Positions 1 through 10,300 of a DNA stretch of 44,844 nt are shown piece by piece (positions within the stretch are counted from its first letter, which is position 1; each line of letters starts with the position of its first letter). The position numbers and the translations under genes were made by a program. Source of the stretch: Candidatus Peribacteraceae bacterium (GTDB taxonomy: Bacteria; Patescibacteriota; Gracilibacteria; Peribacterales; Peribacteraceae); the NCBI GenBank assembly GCA_028703835.1, contig JAQVMB010000012.1, forward strand, positions 1-44,844, written 5' to 3'. Under the pieces are notes generated by a model. It saw only the letters and a program-made list of their open reading frames with translations, did no database searches and was not told where the DNA came from.

Positions 1-1052
1 GGGTTCGACTGGAGGTACAGGTAGCGGTACTCCGTGCCGTCCGGCGTTTCCCAGCGGTAGTTGATGGACCGGGCGCCCAACGGCCACAGGTAGAAGGGGC
101 TGCCGTTCTCGTCCGCCTTGCACAGGTCCAGGCGCGGGGCGCCGCGGTTGTAGAAGGGGACGTACCGGATGGAGTCGCGCAGCATCACGGGGAATGCCAG
201 GAGGGAAGCCGTCCGGCCTTCCGCGATGACGGTCTTGTAGGCGTCGGAGGCCTGGTAGAAACCGTTGTCCGGCAGCGTCGGCTGGATGGTCTTGCCCAGG
301 GCGAAGTGGATGTACCACACGGAGCAGTACACCGCGAGGAAGCCGACGGAAAAGAGCGCCGTCGCTTTGGCGATCCGTTTCCAGTGCGGCAGGAGCGTGT
401 AGAGGTAGGCGGGGAGGAACAGGATCATCGCCAGCCCGAAGAGCTTGGTCGTGGCGACGAGGCCGAAGCTGACGCCGAAGAGAAGCGAAAGCCAAGCGAA
501 CCGCCGCGGACGTTCCCCGTATTCCAGGAGCAGGAAATACGCCAAGACCATCAGAGCGCAGAAGAACATGAGCGGCCCCTCCAGCATCGCCCCGCGGATG
601 TGCACCAGGAGCGCGTTGTCAAAGATGTAGAGGAAGCTCAGGAGCGCGGCGAAGAGCGAGTTGCGCGTGATGTACAGGAAGATGAGGAAGAGCAGCGGCG
701 CCGTGAGCCATCCGAGCAGCGCGGAGAAGAGACGGTAGCCCGCGAAGGAGAAGTCGTCGGAAAAATCGGCGGCGTAGTCCGTGCCGAGAAACTGGTCCGT
801 GCGTTCGTTGGGGCTGAGCAGCTTCTCCCCCAGCGCGATGAGGAGCTTGCCGAGCGGCGGATGCTGCTCCATGAAGTACACGCCGTTGAGGTATTTCTGG
901 GCGCTCGCGATGTGGTAGTTCTCGTCCCAGAAGACGCGGGGCGGTTCCGTGTAGCGGAAGAAATACGTGAGGAAAGACAGGAAGAGGACGAATGCCAGGA
1001 AGACAACCGTCTGCTTGTGGAACAGGGGGGAGCGGTCGGTGGAAGTGTGCAT
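1..1052 (-). CDS. PMT-family protein O-mannosyltransferase (5' part; C-terminus beyond window)
   Basis: This reading frame is open from an ATG at 1052 down to the window edge, giving about 350 residues with no stop. It begins MHTSTDRSPLFHKQ and runs into a first membrane helix. The first extracytoplasmic loop has the family's acidic pair (VFWDENYHIASAQKYLNG) and the motif MEQHPPLGKLLIALGE, both typical of dolichyl-phosphate-mannose-protein mannosyltransferases (PMT/ArnT GT-C fold). Several hydrophobic helices follow, then a soluble loop. The known family role is transfer of mannose from a lipid carrier to Ser/Thr of secreted proteins at the outer face of the membrane. It is divergent from the Ser-rich surface-protein genes that begin about 100 bp away, which suggests (inference) that those proteins are substrates. 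The acceptor cannot be proven from sequence. Confidence 0.85.
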   Translation of the reverse strand, partial: MHTSTDRSPLFHKQTVVFLAFVLFLSFLTYFFRYTEPPRVFWDENYHIASAQKYLNGVYFMEQHPPLGKLLIALGEKLLSPNERTDQFLGTDYAADFSDDFSFAGYRLFSALLGWLTAPLLFLIFLYITRNSLFAALLSFLYIFDNALLVHIRGAMLEGPLMFFCALMVLAYFLLLEYGERPRRFAWLSLLFGVSFGLVATTKLFGLAMILFLPAYLYTLLPHWKRIAKATALFSVGFLAVYCSVWYIHFALGKTIQPTLPDNGFYQASDAYKTVIAEGRTASLLAFPVMLRDSIRYVPFYNRGAPRLDLCKADENGSPFYLWPLGARSINYRWETPDGTEYRYLYLQSN

Positions 1053-1140
1053 GTCGCGGATTGTAGCGGGGAACCTCTTTCCTCCACAATGCAATTCGAG
1101 GTGGGACGTCGGAGTGGGTGCGCAAGGAGCGCATCGCTGG

Positions 1141-1146
1141 TACGCT
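1141..1146 (+). promoter_or_regulatory. Extended -10 box, TGG-TACGCT, for the first surface-protein gene
   Basis: TACGCT preceded by TGG lies 7 nt before the ATG at 1154. The start codon would be at or next to the transcription start, and no Shine-Dalgarno is placed for this ATG. Confidence 0.5.
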
Positions 1147-1153
1147 GGCTGCC

Positions 1154-2950
1154 ATGCCGTTCCCGCAGGACATTCCGCCCAAGCCGATCATCGGGTTCCT
1201 GGCCGTGGGTGTTTTTCTTGTCGGATTCTTCGTCATCCGTTCGGGACTCTCCCTGCCCGCGGACAAGCGCGATATGCCGCCTCTCCTCGCGCAGGCGGCG
1301 GCTTCCTCCGTGGCCGTGGATATCTGCCAAGGGGCGGCCATCGTGGTGGAGTATCCGTATAATCGCAGGGGAAAGGAACAGCCCTTTGAATGTCAATTCC
1401 AGTGCAACGTACCCGAGCACTACTTCATTCTCTACACGAACATCGATCCCGCGACGGGCTTCCTGTACGGCACACAGTGCGGCAAAAACCCGCCGAGCGC
1501 CTGGCCCTTGTGCTCGGATTGGGGAGAAGATCTCATCCAGCCGTGTATCTCCGGCATCGCTCCGCAGTATCCCACCATTGATGTCATCTTCGGCACCTCG
1601 ATAGCAGTGGTGTCTTCTTCCAGTTCCGTTTCCTCCGGTTCCAGCCGATCCTCCACAAGTTCCGTTTCCTCCGGCTCCAGCCAATCTTCCGCCAGCTCCG
1701 GTTCCAGCCGATCCTCCACAAGTTCCGTTTCCTCCGGTTCCAGCCAATCTTCCGCCAGTTCCGTCTCCTCCTCCAGCAGGTTCTCTTCCAGCAGATCTTC
1801 TTCCAGCAAGCCATCCTCGAGCAAATCTTCTTCCAGCAGATTTTCCTCCAGCAAGCCTTCCTCCAGCCGATCTTCTTCATTGGCGGGAAGTGTCTCATCC
1901 GGCAAGGTCTCCTCGGCCACGGCGTCCGTCAGTTCGGGGCAATCTGTCTCGGGCGGGTCTTCCGCCGGTTCCTCATTTCACGGAGCGGCATCATCCTGGT
2001 CCTCGGGCGGATCGCCGTTCATCCGCAGGTCGTCGAGTGGCGGCGGAAGGGCTGACGTGCCGGCAACGTGCGGGAACGGCATGACGGAGCCGCAAGAAAG
2101 GGAGGAATGCGACGAGGGCCTGCGCAACGGCATGCCCGGTGCCCGCTGCGGTTCGGATTGCCGCTGGCTGCAGGCCGGAGGCATGTGCGGCGATCGTCGG
2201 CTCGATGCGGGTGAAACATGCGACGACGGCAATGTCCTGGACGGCGACGGCTGTTCGGCTGTCTGCACGCTCGAGAGCGGCAGTTTCATCCGCTGCGGCA
2301 ACGGCATCGTGGAGACGGGAGAAGTGTGCGACAGCGGCGCACGCAACGGCGTCTTCGGTGACATGTGCTCTCCGCTCTGCCGCCTGCAGGACGGCCAGCC
2401 CTGTCTCCGGCCCGAAGAATGTGAGAGTCTACAGTGCCGGGAGGGCAGTTGCGGACCTTGCAGGACGGACGGGGATTGCCGCGGTGGGGCATGCATCAAC
2501 GGCCGATGTCTCGTCGCATCGTGCGGCAACCGCCGCCTGGATGCCGGAGAGACGTGCGAGGATGGCAACACGACGGACGGCGACGGCTGTTCGGCACGGT
2601 GCCTGCTGGAGCCGGGTTTCATCCCCCGTTGCGGCGACGGCATCATCGAGCTCGGGGAAACATGCGATGACGGCACCCGGAACGGCTTGCCGATGAGCGG
2701 GTGCACCGAGGCTTGCCGGTTCGCGAACCCGGATGTTGCGGGCCAATTCACCGCCATGGGGGCGCAGCATTCGTACGGAACCATTCCCGGTGGGGTGAAC
2801 GGGGGGATCCAGGGGGGGCAATATCAGGGGAATTTGACGCAGATCGTGACGACGCACGCGCCGGGCGGGCAGACGGGTCCCGCTGCGATTGCCGTCATGG
2901 CCGCGGGAGCGGCCGCGGGCTATGCATGGATGCGGAGAAAGAGGAAGTAG
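1154..2950 (+). CDS. Secreted Ser-rich/Cys-rich DUF4215-repeat surface protein with C-terminal anchor
   Basis: The protein has 598 residues from ATG 1154. A GTG at 1118 would add 12 residues, but the -10 box sits between the two. A membrane segment (about 12-28) is followed by a region with six or more Cys, a Ser-rich stalk (about 153-290, units such as [12 protein letters not shown]), then DUF4215-like modules (about 305-527) of the form CGxG....E.CDDGN...GDGC. Between modules is an EGF-like Cys patch ([19 protein letters not shown]). The C-terminus is [13 protein letters not shown], a hydrophobic helix, then MRRKRK: a motif-helix-basic tail shared with the next three genes. It is probably exported and held at the cell surface. 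DUF4215 function is not established; adhesion is a guess. The stalk DNA contains 63-bp tandem duplications. Confidence 0.85.
   Translation: MPFPQDIPPKPIIGFLAVGVFLVGFFVIRSGLSLPADKRDMPPLLAQAAASSVAVDICQGAAIVVEYPYNRRGKEQPFECQFQCNVPEHYFILYTNIDPATGFLYGTQCGKNPPSAWPLCSDWGEDLIQPCISGIAPQYPTIDVIFGTSIAVVSSSSSVSSGSSRSSTSSVSSGSSQSSASSGSSRSSTSSVSSGSSQSSASSVSSSSRFSSSRSSSSKPSSSKSSSSRFSSSKPSSSRSSSLAGSVSSGKVSSATASVSSGQSVSGGSSAGSSFHGAASSWSSGGSPFIRRSSSGGGRADVPATCGNGMTEPQEREECDEGLRNGMPGARCGSDCRWLQAGGMCGDRRLDAGETCDDGNVLDGDGCSAVCTLESGSFIRCGNGIVETGEVCDSGARNGVFGDMCSPLCRLQDGQPCLRPEECESLQCREGSCGPCRTDGDCRGGACINGRCLVASCGNRRLDAGETCEDGNTTDGDGCSARCLLEPGFIPRCGDGIIELGETCDDGTRNGLPMSGCTEACRFANPDVAGQFTAMGAQHSYGTIPGGVNGGIQGGQYQGNLTQIVTTHAPGGQTGPAAIAVMAAGAAAGYAWMRRKRK
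1637..1762 (+). repeat. Two tandem 63-bp copies within the Ser-stalk coding sequence
   Basis: A unit starting GGTTCCAGCCGATCC at 1637 recurs at 1700, almost identical. The period of 63 bp equals 21 codons, so copy-number change keeps the frame and simply lengthens the stalk. Confidence 0.75.
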
Positions 2951-2974
2951 GGATCAAGTGAAGATGTAGCAGCA

Positions 2975-3060
2975 CCCCTTCGCGGGTGCTGATACTTTCC
3001 CCCATCAAAATCCCCTTCGCGGGTGCTGATACTTTCCTCCAACCCTTCGGGGTGCTGATT
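2975..3060 (+). repeat. Intergenic 37-bp-period repeat with GC-rich hairpins
   Basis: A 26-bp block (CCCCTTCGCGGGTGCTGATA and 6 more bases) at 2975-3000 is repeated exactly at 3012-3037, and in part at about 3043-3059. The first copy forms a stem AGCACCC/GGGTGCT. It lies between two surface-protein genes; the rest of 2951-3143 shows no gene. Confidence 0.7.
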
Positions 3061-3130
3061 GGGAATTGAAAGAGTATGAATGGCAAGTCCTGAATGCGGA
3101 CGCAAGCTGACGTACAAGGAGCAAACATGC

Positions 3131-3136
3131 TAGCTT
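3131..3136 (+). promoter_or_regulatory. Extended -10 box, TGC-TAGCTT
   Basis: TAGCTT preceded by TGC ends 7 nt before ATG 3144, the same geometry as the other surface-protein genes. Confidence 0.5.
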
Positions 3137-3143
3137 TCCTTCA

Positions 3144-6100
3144 ATGCCGCGCCGGTATCGATTATTGTTGGGTCTGCTCTTCTTGGCGTTGCTGGGAGGA
3201 GGAGTGACGATGACCGCGTCCGGGATGCGATTGGCGGCAAGCTGGGCGGATGTCGCGCGCTGGTTCCTTCCCCCGACGCTCCGGATCGCGGAAGATGACG
3301 GAGGCAGTTGCGGTGATGGTGATTGCGGAGTCACCGAAGATTGTTTCAATTGCGATACGGACTGTTGGTGGCAGTGTGACGACGGCGGGGATGACGGCGG
3401 CACGGATTGCACGGACGGCAATGACTGGGAGTGCGATGACGGTGACATTTGCACCGATGATTATTGCAGCGCTGGTTTTTGCGAACATCCCACGAAAGAT
3501 CCTTTGCCTTCCGAATGCATGGAGTGCCTGGGGGACGGCGACTGCGATGACGGTGATATCTGCACTGACGATTCCTGCGTCGATGGCTATTGCCTCTATC
3601 CCACGAAAGATCCTTTGCCTTCCGAATGCGAGGAAGAACCATCCGGTGCTTGCTGCGATGGGACGTGCGAGCAGATGCCGGCATCGTCTTGCGGAGCCGA
3701 CTGGTACGAAGGGGAAGACTGTTCCGTTTGCGACTTACCCACCGGCGCCTGCTGCGATGCCAATGACGGTTCCTGCGTTGGCGACGGCATGACCGAGGAC
3801 GATTGCGGGGACGATGACTGGCACCCGGAGAGCGACTGTGGAACGGCCTGCGAAGAGGAAGACCCCACCGGCGCTTGCTGCGATTCCAATGACGGTTCCT
3901 GCGTTGGCGACGGCATGACCGAGGACGATTGCGGGAGTGGTGACTGGCATGAGGGCAGCGATTGCCAAACTGCCTGCGAGGAAGACATCACGGGTGCCTG
4001 CTGCAACGGATCGCAATGTACGGAGGAGCTGGAATCCGACTGCACCCGCGATGGAGGGGATTACCATGGCGGGAGCAAGTGCGACCCTAATCCCTGCTAC
4101 GGTTCCTGCGGCGACGGAACGCAAGATGACGATGAGGAGTGCGACGACGGCGACGACAACTCCGACGAGCCGAATGCGTACTGCCGCACGGACTGCACGG
4201 TTTCCACCTGCGGCGACGGGATTATCGATGACGAGTATGGTGAGGAGTGTGACGGGGAGGACGACTGCACGGACGATTGCACCTATGAGGCGTACTGCGG
4301 CGACGGAAATGTGGATGAGGATGAGGAATGCGACGACGGCGAGGACAATTCCGATGAACCGAATGCCGCTTGCCGTTCCGATTGCACGGAAGCGAAGTGC
4401 GGGGACGGGATCGTCGATGACGAGAATGACGAGGAGTGCGATGATGGGGAAGAGAACGGCGGCGAGGAAGCCACCTGCAGTGAAGATTGCGAGGAGCTAT
4501 GTCTTGTTTGCGAGGGACCTGCTGAGGACGAAGGCGGCTATGACAGCGGCTATGACTTGGATTATTTAATGGAGGAAGGGGGCGAATATGGGTATGCTGT
4601 ACCGCAACGGTATCCGGTGGCGCAGACGTTGCATCAGCTCCTTCGGAAGGTCCCCTTTTACGGTTCCCTGTTTGCCGCCGACGGCGAAGAGGGCGGGGAA
4701 GAATTGGTCGATCCCATTCCCAATTGTGACTACGACGAGCAGAGGATTGCAAGTCACCGGCGCATGCTGAATGAAGAGAACAGGTGGTTACGTTGTCGTT
4801 TCTTGGCTGATCCCGGAGAACGGATCCGGTACGATTCCCGCAACAAGAAGTTCTGTCTGGAGCCAATCGGAAAACCGGGTGTGAAGTTTTGTGAAGGCGA
4901 AGCGGGAGAAGATGCATGCGATGACGAGGATGAGCGATGCGTTTTCGCCACGGATATCGGATGCAACGTCTGTCGAAAATGCGTGTCCGAAGGAGGCTCA
5001 TGCAACACAGGATATGAATGCTGCTTGGATGGTGGGGAAAAAGTAGCGTGTTATTTTCTCAGTGAAAAGTCGACAGGATGGGAAGATTGGGGACATTGCG
5101 GAGACGGACCGCAGAGCGTTGCCCCTCCCGAGAAGAAGATGAAGGACATCGGCGGTTGTCCGCCGGGTGTCGGAGGGGGGGGTGGTGGCGGGGGAGGAGG
5201 GGGAGGCGGGGGTTGGGGCGGCGGTGGAGGGGGGGACCAGGGAGAAGGAACAAGCGTAGGCGCGAGGAGCAGTGGCGCCAGCGTGCAGGGCGGCAGCAGC
5301 CGGAGCGGGGGCGGCAGCAGCGGAGCGAAGAGCAGCGGCCAAAAAAGCAGCCTGCCTGCCCACCAATCTTCAGCCCGATCCAGCCGCATCAGTTCTTCAA
5401 AATCATCCAAGTCATCCTTCGCCGCTTCGTCCAAGTCTTCCTCTTCATCGAAAATATCTTCGAGCAGGTCTTCCGGTTCATCATCATCTTCACGTTTTTC
5501 GTCATCGAGATCTTCTTCACGCTCCTCCTCCTCACGCAGCTCCCTCGCTTCACGCTCCTCCTCCTCACGCAGCTCCCTCGCTTCACGCTCCTCCTCGTCC
5601 CGGAGTTCGTATGCATCTTCCGGTACCTCTCGCAGCGCTTCCTCCCGCTCTTCCCTCCATACGGCGGCCTCTTCCCGCGCCTCTGTTTCCCGTTCCTCGT
5701 TCTCCCGCTCTTCCGCCCTTCCGCCGCCCCTTTCCTGCGGCAACGGTATCCTGGAGCGCTACCTGGGTGAGGCGTGCGATAATGGGCTCCTGAACGGGAC
5801 GCCGGAGAGTTTATGCAGTACCAGCTGCCGTTTGGCTTCTTCCTGCGGCAACGGGAGGATCGAAGCGGGGGAAGCGTGTGATGACGCGGGCCGCAACGGC
5901 ACGCCTGCGTCCCGTTGCACGACTTCCTGCATCCTTGCCTCGGTGTCCCCCTCCTGCGGCAACGGCATCGTGGAACGGGGCCGCAGCGAGGAGTGTGACA
6001 GCGGTTCCCTCAATGGAACGCCCGAAAATGCTTGTGATGCTTTCTGTCGTCTCCTGCCTTCCTGTGGCATCGGCAAGGTCGAGGCGGGAGAGGAGTGTGA

Positions 6101-7223
6101 CGACGGAGGGCGCAATGGTAGCGGATCCTGCATGGTGGATTGCCGTTTCCCGCCAGGCATCTTTCCTTTCTGCGGCGACGGCTCCCTCCAGGCCGGTGAG
6201 GAGTGCGATGACGGCTCCCTCAACGGCACCTCCGCCAGCCAGTGCATGACCGATTGCCTCCTCGTACCTCTCTCCCCCTCCTGCGGCAACGGCGTCATGG
6301 AGCAGTACCTCGGCGAAGAGTGCGACAACGGCCCCCTCAACGGCTCCCCCGGCCATACCTGCGGCATCGACTGTCTCCTCCTGCCCTCCTGCGGCAACGG
6401 CAAGATCGATTCCGGCGAAGCCTGCGATGACGGCAGCCTCAACGGAACGTCCGCCTCCCGCTGCACCGCCGCTTGCACCCTCCCGTCCTCCGTCCAGCCC
6501 TTCTGCGGCGACGGTTCCCTCCAAGCCGGCGAGGAATGCGACCACGGTTCCCAAAACGGTAATCCTTCGGATTCTTGTTCTCTCGACTGCCGCCTCATCC
6601 GCGGCTGCGGCAACGCCGTCCGCGAACCCGGCGAGGAATGCGACGACGGCTCCCGCAACGGCCTCTCCATCAGTCCCTGCGCCCTCGACTGCCGCCTGCT
6701 TCCTCCCTGCGGCAACAAGCGCCTGGACCCCGGTGAGACTTGCGATGACGGGAACCAAGTCAATGGCGACGGCTGCGACGTCACCTGCCACCTCGAACCC
6801 GGCATCCAGGCCTTCTGCGGCGACGCCATCGTTTCTCTGGGCGAACAGTGCGACGACGGCGCGCAGAACAGCGACCTCCTCCCCGACCGCTGTCGCACCC
6901 GCTGCATCCTGCCCTACTGCAGCGACGGCGTCCTGGACATCGGGGAGCAGTGCGACTACGGGCTACTCAACGGCACCCCTTCCTCTCCCTGTGACAGCAC
7001 CTGCCGCGCGGTCGTTTCCGTCGCCGGTTCCGTGATCCAACCACTTTCGCAGCAACAGCAGCAGCAGGTCACCATGGGTGTCCCCTTTGTCGGCTCCGTC
7101 GTCACGGTCCCGCTCACGCAACAGCCTCTCCAGCAGACGGGTCCCGCCGCCCTCATCGCCGTGGCGGGAGGCGCGGCCGCGGGGTATGCGTGGATGCGGA
7201 GGAAGAAAAAGCGCTTGCCCTGA
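3144..7223 (+). CDS. Giant Cys-rich/Ser-rich secreted protein with DUF4215 array and sorting-like tail (1359 aa)
   Basis: An N-terminal signal/anchor helix (RRYRLLLGLLFLALLGGG) is followed by a very acidic Cys-rich part (about 50-450). That part holds repeats such as TGACCDSNDGSCVGDGMTED and CGDG...DEECDDGDDNSDEPNA. A less repetitive segment (about 450-680) precedes a poly-Gly run (about 675-700), a long Ser/Arg stalk (about 705-860) and then roughly eleven DUF4215-type modules (CGNG.....GE.CDDG..NG). The tail is a Gln-rich linker, LQQTGPAALIAVAGG, the rest of a helix, then MRRKKKRLP. The last 400 residues are nearly the same as in the genes ending at 15122 and 18875, with module-by-module differences that imply recombination. 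It is probably a fibre-like or adhesive surface protein; Asp/Cys-rich modules may bind calcium (inference). G runs in the Gly tract could slip. Confidence 0.88.
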   Translation: MPRRYRLLLGLLFLALLGGGVTMTASGMRLAASWADVARWFLPPTLRIAEDDGGSCGDGDCGVTEDCFNCDTDCWWQCDDGGDDGGTDCTDGNDWECDDGDICTDDYCSAGFCEHPTKDPLPSECMECLGDGDCDDGDICTDDSCVDGYCLYPTKDPLPSECEEEPSGACCDGTCEQMPASSCGADWYEGEDCSVCDLPTGACCDANDGSCVGDGMTEDDCGDDDWHPESDCGTACEEEDPTGACCDSNDGSCVGDGMTEDDCGSGDWHEGSDCQTACEEDITGACCNGSQCTEELESDCTRDGGDYHGGSKCDPNPCYGSCGDGTQDDDEECDDGDDNSDEPNAYCRTDCTVSTCGDGIIDDEYGEECDGEDDCTDDCTYEAYCGDGNVDEDEECDDGEDNSDEPNAACRSDCTEAKCGDGIVDDENDEECDDGEENGGEEATCSEDCEELCLVCEGPAEDEGGYDSGYDLDYLMEEGGEYGYAVPQRYPVAQTLHQLLRKVPFYGSLFAADGEEGGEELVDPIPNCDYDEQRIASHRRMLNEENRWLRCRFLADPGERIRYDSRNKKFCLEPIGKPGVKFCEGEAGEDACDDEDERCVFATDIGCNVCRKCVSEGGSCNTGYECCLDGGEKVACYFLSEKSTGWEDWGHCGDGPQSVAPPEKKMKDIGGCPPGVGGGGGGGGGGGGGGWGGGGGGDQGEGTSVGARSSGASVQGGSSRSGGGSSGAKSSGQKSSLPAHQSSARSSRISSSKSSKSSFAASSKSSSSSKISSSRSSGSSSSSRFSSSRSSSRSSSSRSSLASRSSSSRSSLASRSSSSRSSYASSGTSRSASSRSSLHTAASSRASVSRSSFSRSSALPPPLSCGNGILERYLGEACDNGLLNGTPESLCSTSCRLASSCGNGRIEAGEACDDAGRNGTPASRCTTSCILASVSPSCGNGIVERGRSEECDSGSLNGTPENACDAFCRLLPSCGIGKVEAGEECDDGGRNGSGSCMVDCRFPPGIFPFCGDGSLQAGEECDDGSLNGTSASQCMTDCLLVPLSPSCGNGVMEQYLGEECDNGPLNGSPGHTCGIDCLLLPSCGNGKIDSGEACDDGSLNGTSASRCTAACTLPSSVQPFCGDGSLQAGEECDHGSQNGNPSDSCSLDCRLIRGCGNAVREPGEECDDGSRNGLSISPCALDCRLLPPCGNKRLDPGETCDDGNQVNGDGCDVTCHLEPGIQAFCGDAIVSLGEQCDDGAQNSDLLPDRCRTRCILPYCSDGVLDIGEQCDYGLLNGTPSSPCDSTCRAVVSVAGSVIQPLSQQQQQQVTMGVPFVGSVVTVPLTQQPLQQTGPAALIAVAGGAAAGYAWMRRKKKRLP
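5172..5235 (+). repeat. Poly-G/Gly-codon tract with 7- and 8-G runs inside a coding sequence
   Basis: The tract encodes uninterrupted Gly residues and includes G runs of 8 (5175-5182) and 7 (5229-5235). It sits between the soluble N-terminal region and the Ser stalk. Confidence 0.7.
5519..5600 (+). repeat. Tandem repeat of about 36 bp in Ser-stalk coding sequence
   Basis: A unit containing CTCACGCAGCTCCCTCGCTT occurs twice in succession, and its start (CACGCTCCTCCTC) begins a third. It encodes the RSSSSRSSLAS units of the stalk, in frame. Confidence 0.65.
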
Positions 7224-7226
7224 GGA

Positions 7227-7243
7227 GCCCCGCACGGCGGGGC
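7227..7243 (+). other. Hairpin just after a surface-protein stop codon
   Basis: A perfect 7-bp stem, GCCCCGC/GCGGGGC, with a 3-nt loop lies 3 nt after the TGA. Homologous hairpins follow the paralogues at 15126 and 18879. There is no T-tract, so intrinsic termination is uncertain; mRNA 3'-end protection is another possibility. Confidence 0.5.
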
Positions 7244-7345
7244 GACGAAGGGTGGATGAAGAGGCGGAGAAACGGCGGTGGCCGGTAGTCTTTTGGGGGG
7301 CAGTGAATGAAAATGAATAGGGTGGCAAATCACGTGAGGATTTGC

Positions 7346-7351
7346 TATAAT
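7346..7351 (+). promoter_or_regulatory. Consensus extended -10 box, TGC-TATAAT
   Basis: A perfect TATAAT with an upstream TG ends 11 nt before ATG 7363. The predicted leader is only about 4-5 nt. Confidence 0.65.
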
Positions 7352-7362
7352 AGTCAGATTTT

Positions 7363-10300
7363 ATGGCAAAAATGCTCATGCCCATCAAAGCTCACTTCTT
7401 GCATTGGCGGACGGCAATAGGCTTGCTGATGCTCCTGGTTGCCGCAGCCGGCAGTTCATTGTACATGGGAGGAACGACGGCGCTCGCATCTCTCACTGTC
7501 ACTTCCGGTAACGGCACAATCACTCTTGCCAACAAGACCACGGGCAACAATACATTTCACGTCGGTGACAGCATTACCATCACATGGTCAAAAACGGACC
7601 CTGCGCAACCCATGAGCTGCCTGCGGTACGGCAATGTTCAGTATATCATTAATTCCGATTATTTCTCTTCCAGCGAAAAGTTTGGCGGCAGTAAAACTGT
7701 TACCCTCGGTTCACATGGATATTATGGCTGTTATATCGGTGCCAGTTCCGGTTTTCCGCAAGCGGATTTCTTTTTCTCCGTCTACCCGGACCAGGCACCC
7801 ACCATCACCGTCTTACCGTCCTCCATTCATGCCGGTGACTCAACCCTGGTTACGTGGACATCAGGGGGATGGGCCAACGGTGAATGCACATTCTGGTCGT
7901 CAGATGGCAAATGGAATACTGCCGCCGCATTTGGCGGAATGACATTCACCCCGGAGGTCGGCGTGAGAACTTCCTACACCGTAGATTTCTTCTATGGTTG
8001 CAGTACGAGCCTCGTCAACGAACAAAAAAAGGCAGCCACCCTCACTGTCAGTCCGCCCGTCGTCTGCGGAGATGGCGCCGTGGAAGAAGCCGAGCAGTGT
8101 GATGACCATAACACTGCGCCGGGCGACGGTTGCTCGGGAGACTGTGTGATCGAGGACGGCTGGCACTGTACGTGGGACACGACGCTGCAGAAGAGCAAGT
8201 GCAGTGCCGTCTGTCAGGATGGCATAAAGGCAGGGGACGAAGAGTGTGACAACGCGGAATGGAATAATGCAGATGCATGCACAATCAGCTGCAAATTGCC
8301 GGTCTGTGGCAACGGGTTCAGACAGGATTCTGAGGAATGTGATAATGGCGATGCCACGGATGGGGACGGGTGCTCGCACGATTGTAAGGTGGAACGCGGC
8401 TACACTTGTCGGAGCCTGGATGGACTATGCAGTGCATGGTGGGACACTGCCGGTTCCGGCAAGCAAGACCCCGTCCTTCTTTTGTCAGATTTACACGGTG
8501 GGCAGGTCATTACTTTCAATACGTTCGGACAGATCAGGTATGCCAACATCCAAGGCGTCAATTACACGACGGATTGCAAAGACGGTTTTGCCGCCCCTGC
8601 GTCGACCTCATACCAGCCGCCGAATTATGCCACATTCCCGAGGACGATAGCGGAAATACTGGGACAGAAGATCGGAATTGCTCAATTTACGGATGATGCA
8701 GGGAACGTCGTGCCGCCGGATGTAGCGACCCCGATGAACAAGGGTGCCATTTTACTCAGCAAGTTCGACCCTTCTGTGTCTGCAAGTAGCAGGATCAAGG
8801 TGCCGCAGGGAGCGACCAAGCTTTGGGTCAGCTTTGGTGATGATTATTACGCTGACAACACCGGGACATGCACCGTCAGCAACGTCACCATCGATAGCCA
8901 GAGTGCCACGCCCTCCTCGCTCACTTTCTCTCCCAAGAACGGCCCTTTCCTCGATTGTCCGCAGGGATGCACCACCCTGTGCGGCGACGGCATCGTCGCG
9001 GGCGCCGAGGAATGCGATGACAACGAGGCCGATCCGGACGGCGAAGACGGCTGCTCCGCCGCCTGTGCGGTTGAAACCGGTTGGAGCTGTGCGCACAACG
9101 GCACGAAGAGCGTCTGTCAGAAGTGTGGCAACGGCACCAAGGAAGGCACCGAGGCCTGTGATGACGGCAATACGGATCCGACCGAGGGGTGCAATGGCAT
9201 GTGCTCCGGTGTGGTCCCCGGCTGGATCTGCCTGCCGGACGCGCAAGGGAATACGGTCTGTCAGATGTGTGGCAACGGCATCATCGAGGGGACGGAGACC
9301 TGTGATGATCACAATACGACGTCTGACGACGGCTGCAGTTACCAGGAATGTCGTGTCGAGACCGGGTGGCAGTGCGTTAATGGCGCCGCGTATGGTGAGA
9401 GTATTTGCCAGAAATGCGGCAACGGGAAGATCGAAGGGAACGAAACCTGCGACGACAAGCAGGCGTCTCCCCAGGATAATGACGGCTGCTCCGCTTCCTG
9501 CCAGATCGAGACCGACTGGTCATGCACGCACAACGACACGAAGAGCGTTTGTCAGAAGTGCGGGAACGGCAAGGTCGAAGGGGGCGAAACCTGCGACGAT
9601 GGCAATGCCGTCAATGGGGACGGCTGTTCTTCCCTCTGCACGCTCGAGGACGGCTGGGCCTGCGTCGTCGGCCGTGTCCCCGTATGCAAATCCGTCTGCG
9701 GAGACAGCCTTGTGAAGGGGTCTGAACAGTGCGACGACGGCGCCACGAGCAACAAGGACGGCTGTTCTTCCCTCTGCACCCTCGAAGATGGATGGTCGTG
9801 CATCGGGACGCCCAGTTCGTGCACGAAGAATTGCGGGGACGGGGTTGTGGACACGGCCAAGGGCGAACAGTGCGACGACAAGAATGCAAAGGACAATGAC
9901 GGCTGCACCTCCTGCCTGGTGGATGACGGCTACTCCTGCACCAACACGCCCAGCAAGTGCGCTCCCACCTGCGGCAACGGCTCAAAAGACAACGGCGAAC
10001 AGTGCGATGACGGCAATACGGGCGGCAATGACGGTTGCACGGGTTCCTGCAAAATGGAAATAGGCTGGACCTGTACGAACACCATCTGCGGCCCCGTCTG
10101 CGGTGACGGCCTCGTGAAAGGAACGGAGCAGTGTGATGATGCCAACACGCAGAACAATGATGGCTGCAGCAGCTACTGCCGAAAGGAGTCGACGATCAGT
10201 GTCGCAGCCTCCTCCGCCCGTTCCACGTACGTCCCTCCTCCGCCCGCTTCCTCCTCCGTTTCCACGTACGTCCCTCCTCCGCCCGCTTCCTCCTCCGCCC

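Noticed and set aside
1600-1900. Possible CRISPR-like regular repeats in Ser-stalk DNA
   Set aside because: Repeats are contiguous codon repeats inside a reading frame with no unique spacers; no cas genes are present.
5759-6907. Long minus-strand frames over the DUF4215 arrays (also around 14055-15134 and 17883-18956)
   Set aside because: They are reverse translations of the repeated CGDG...CDDG codons; the regular repetition keeps stops out of the other frames.
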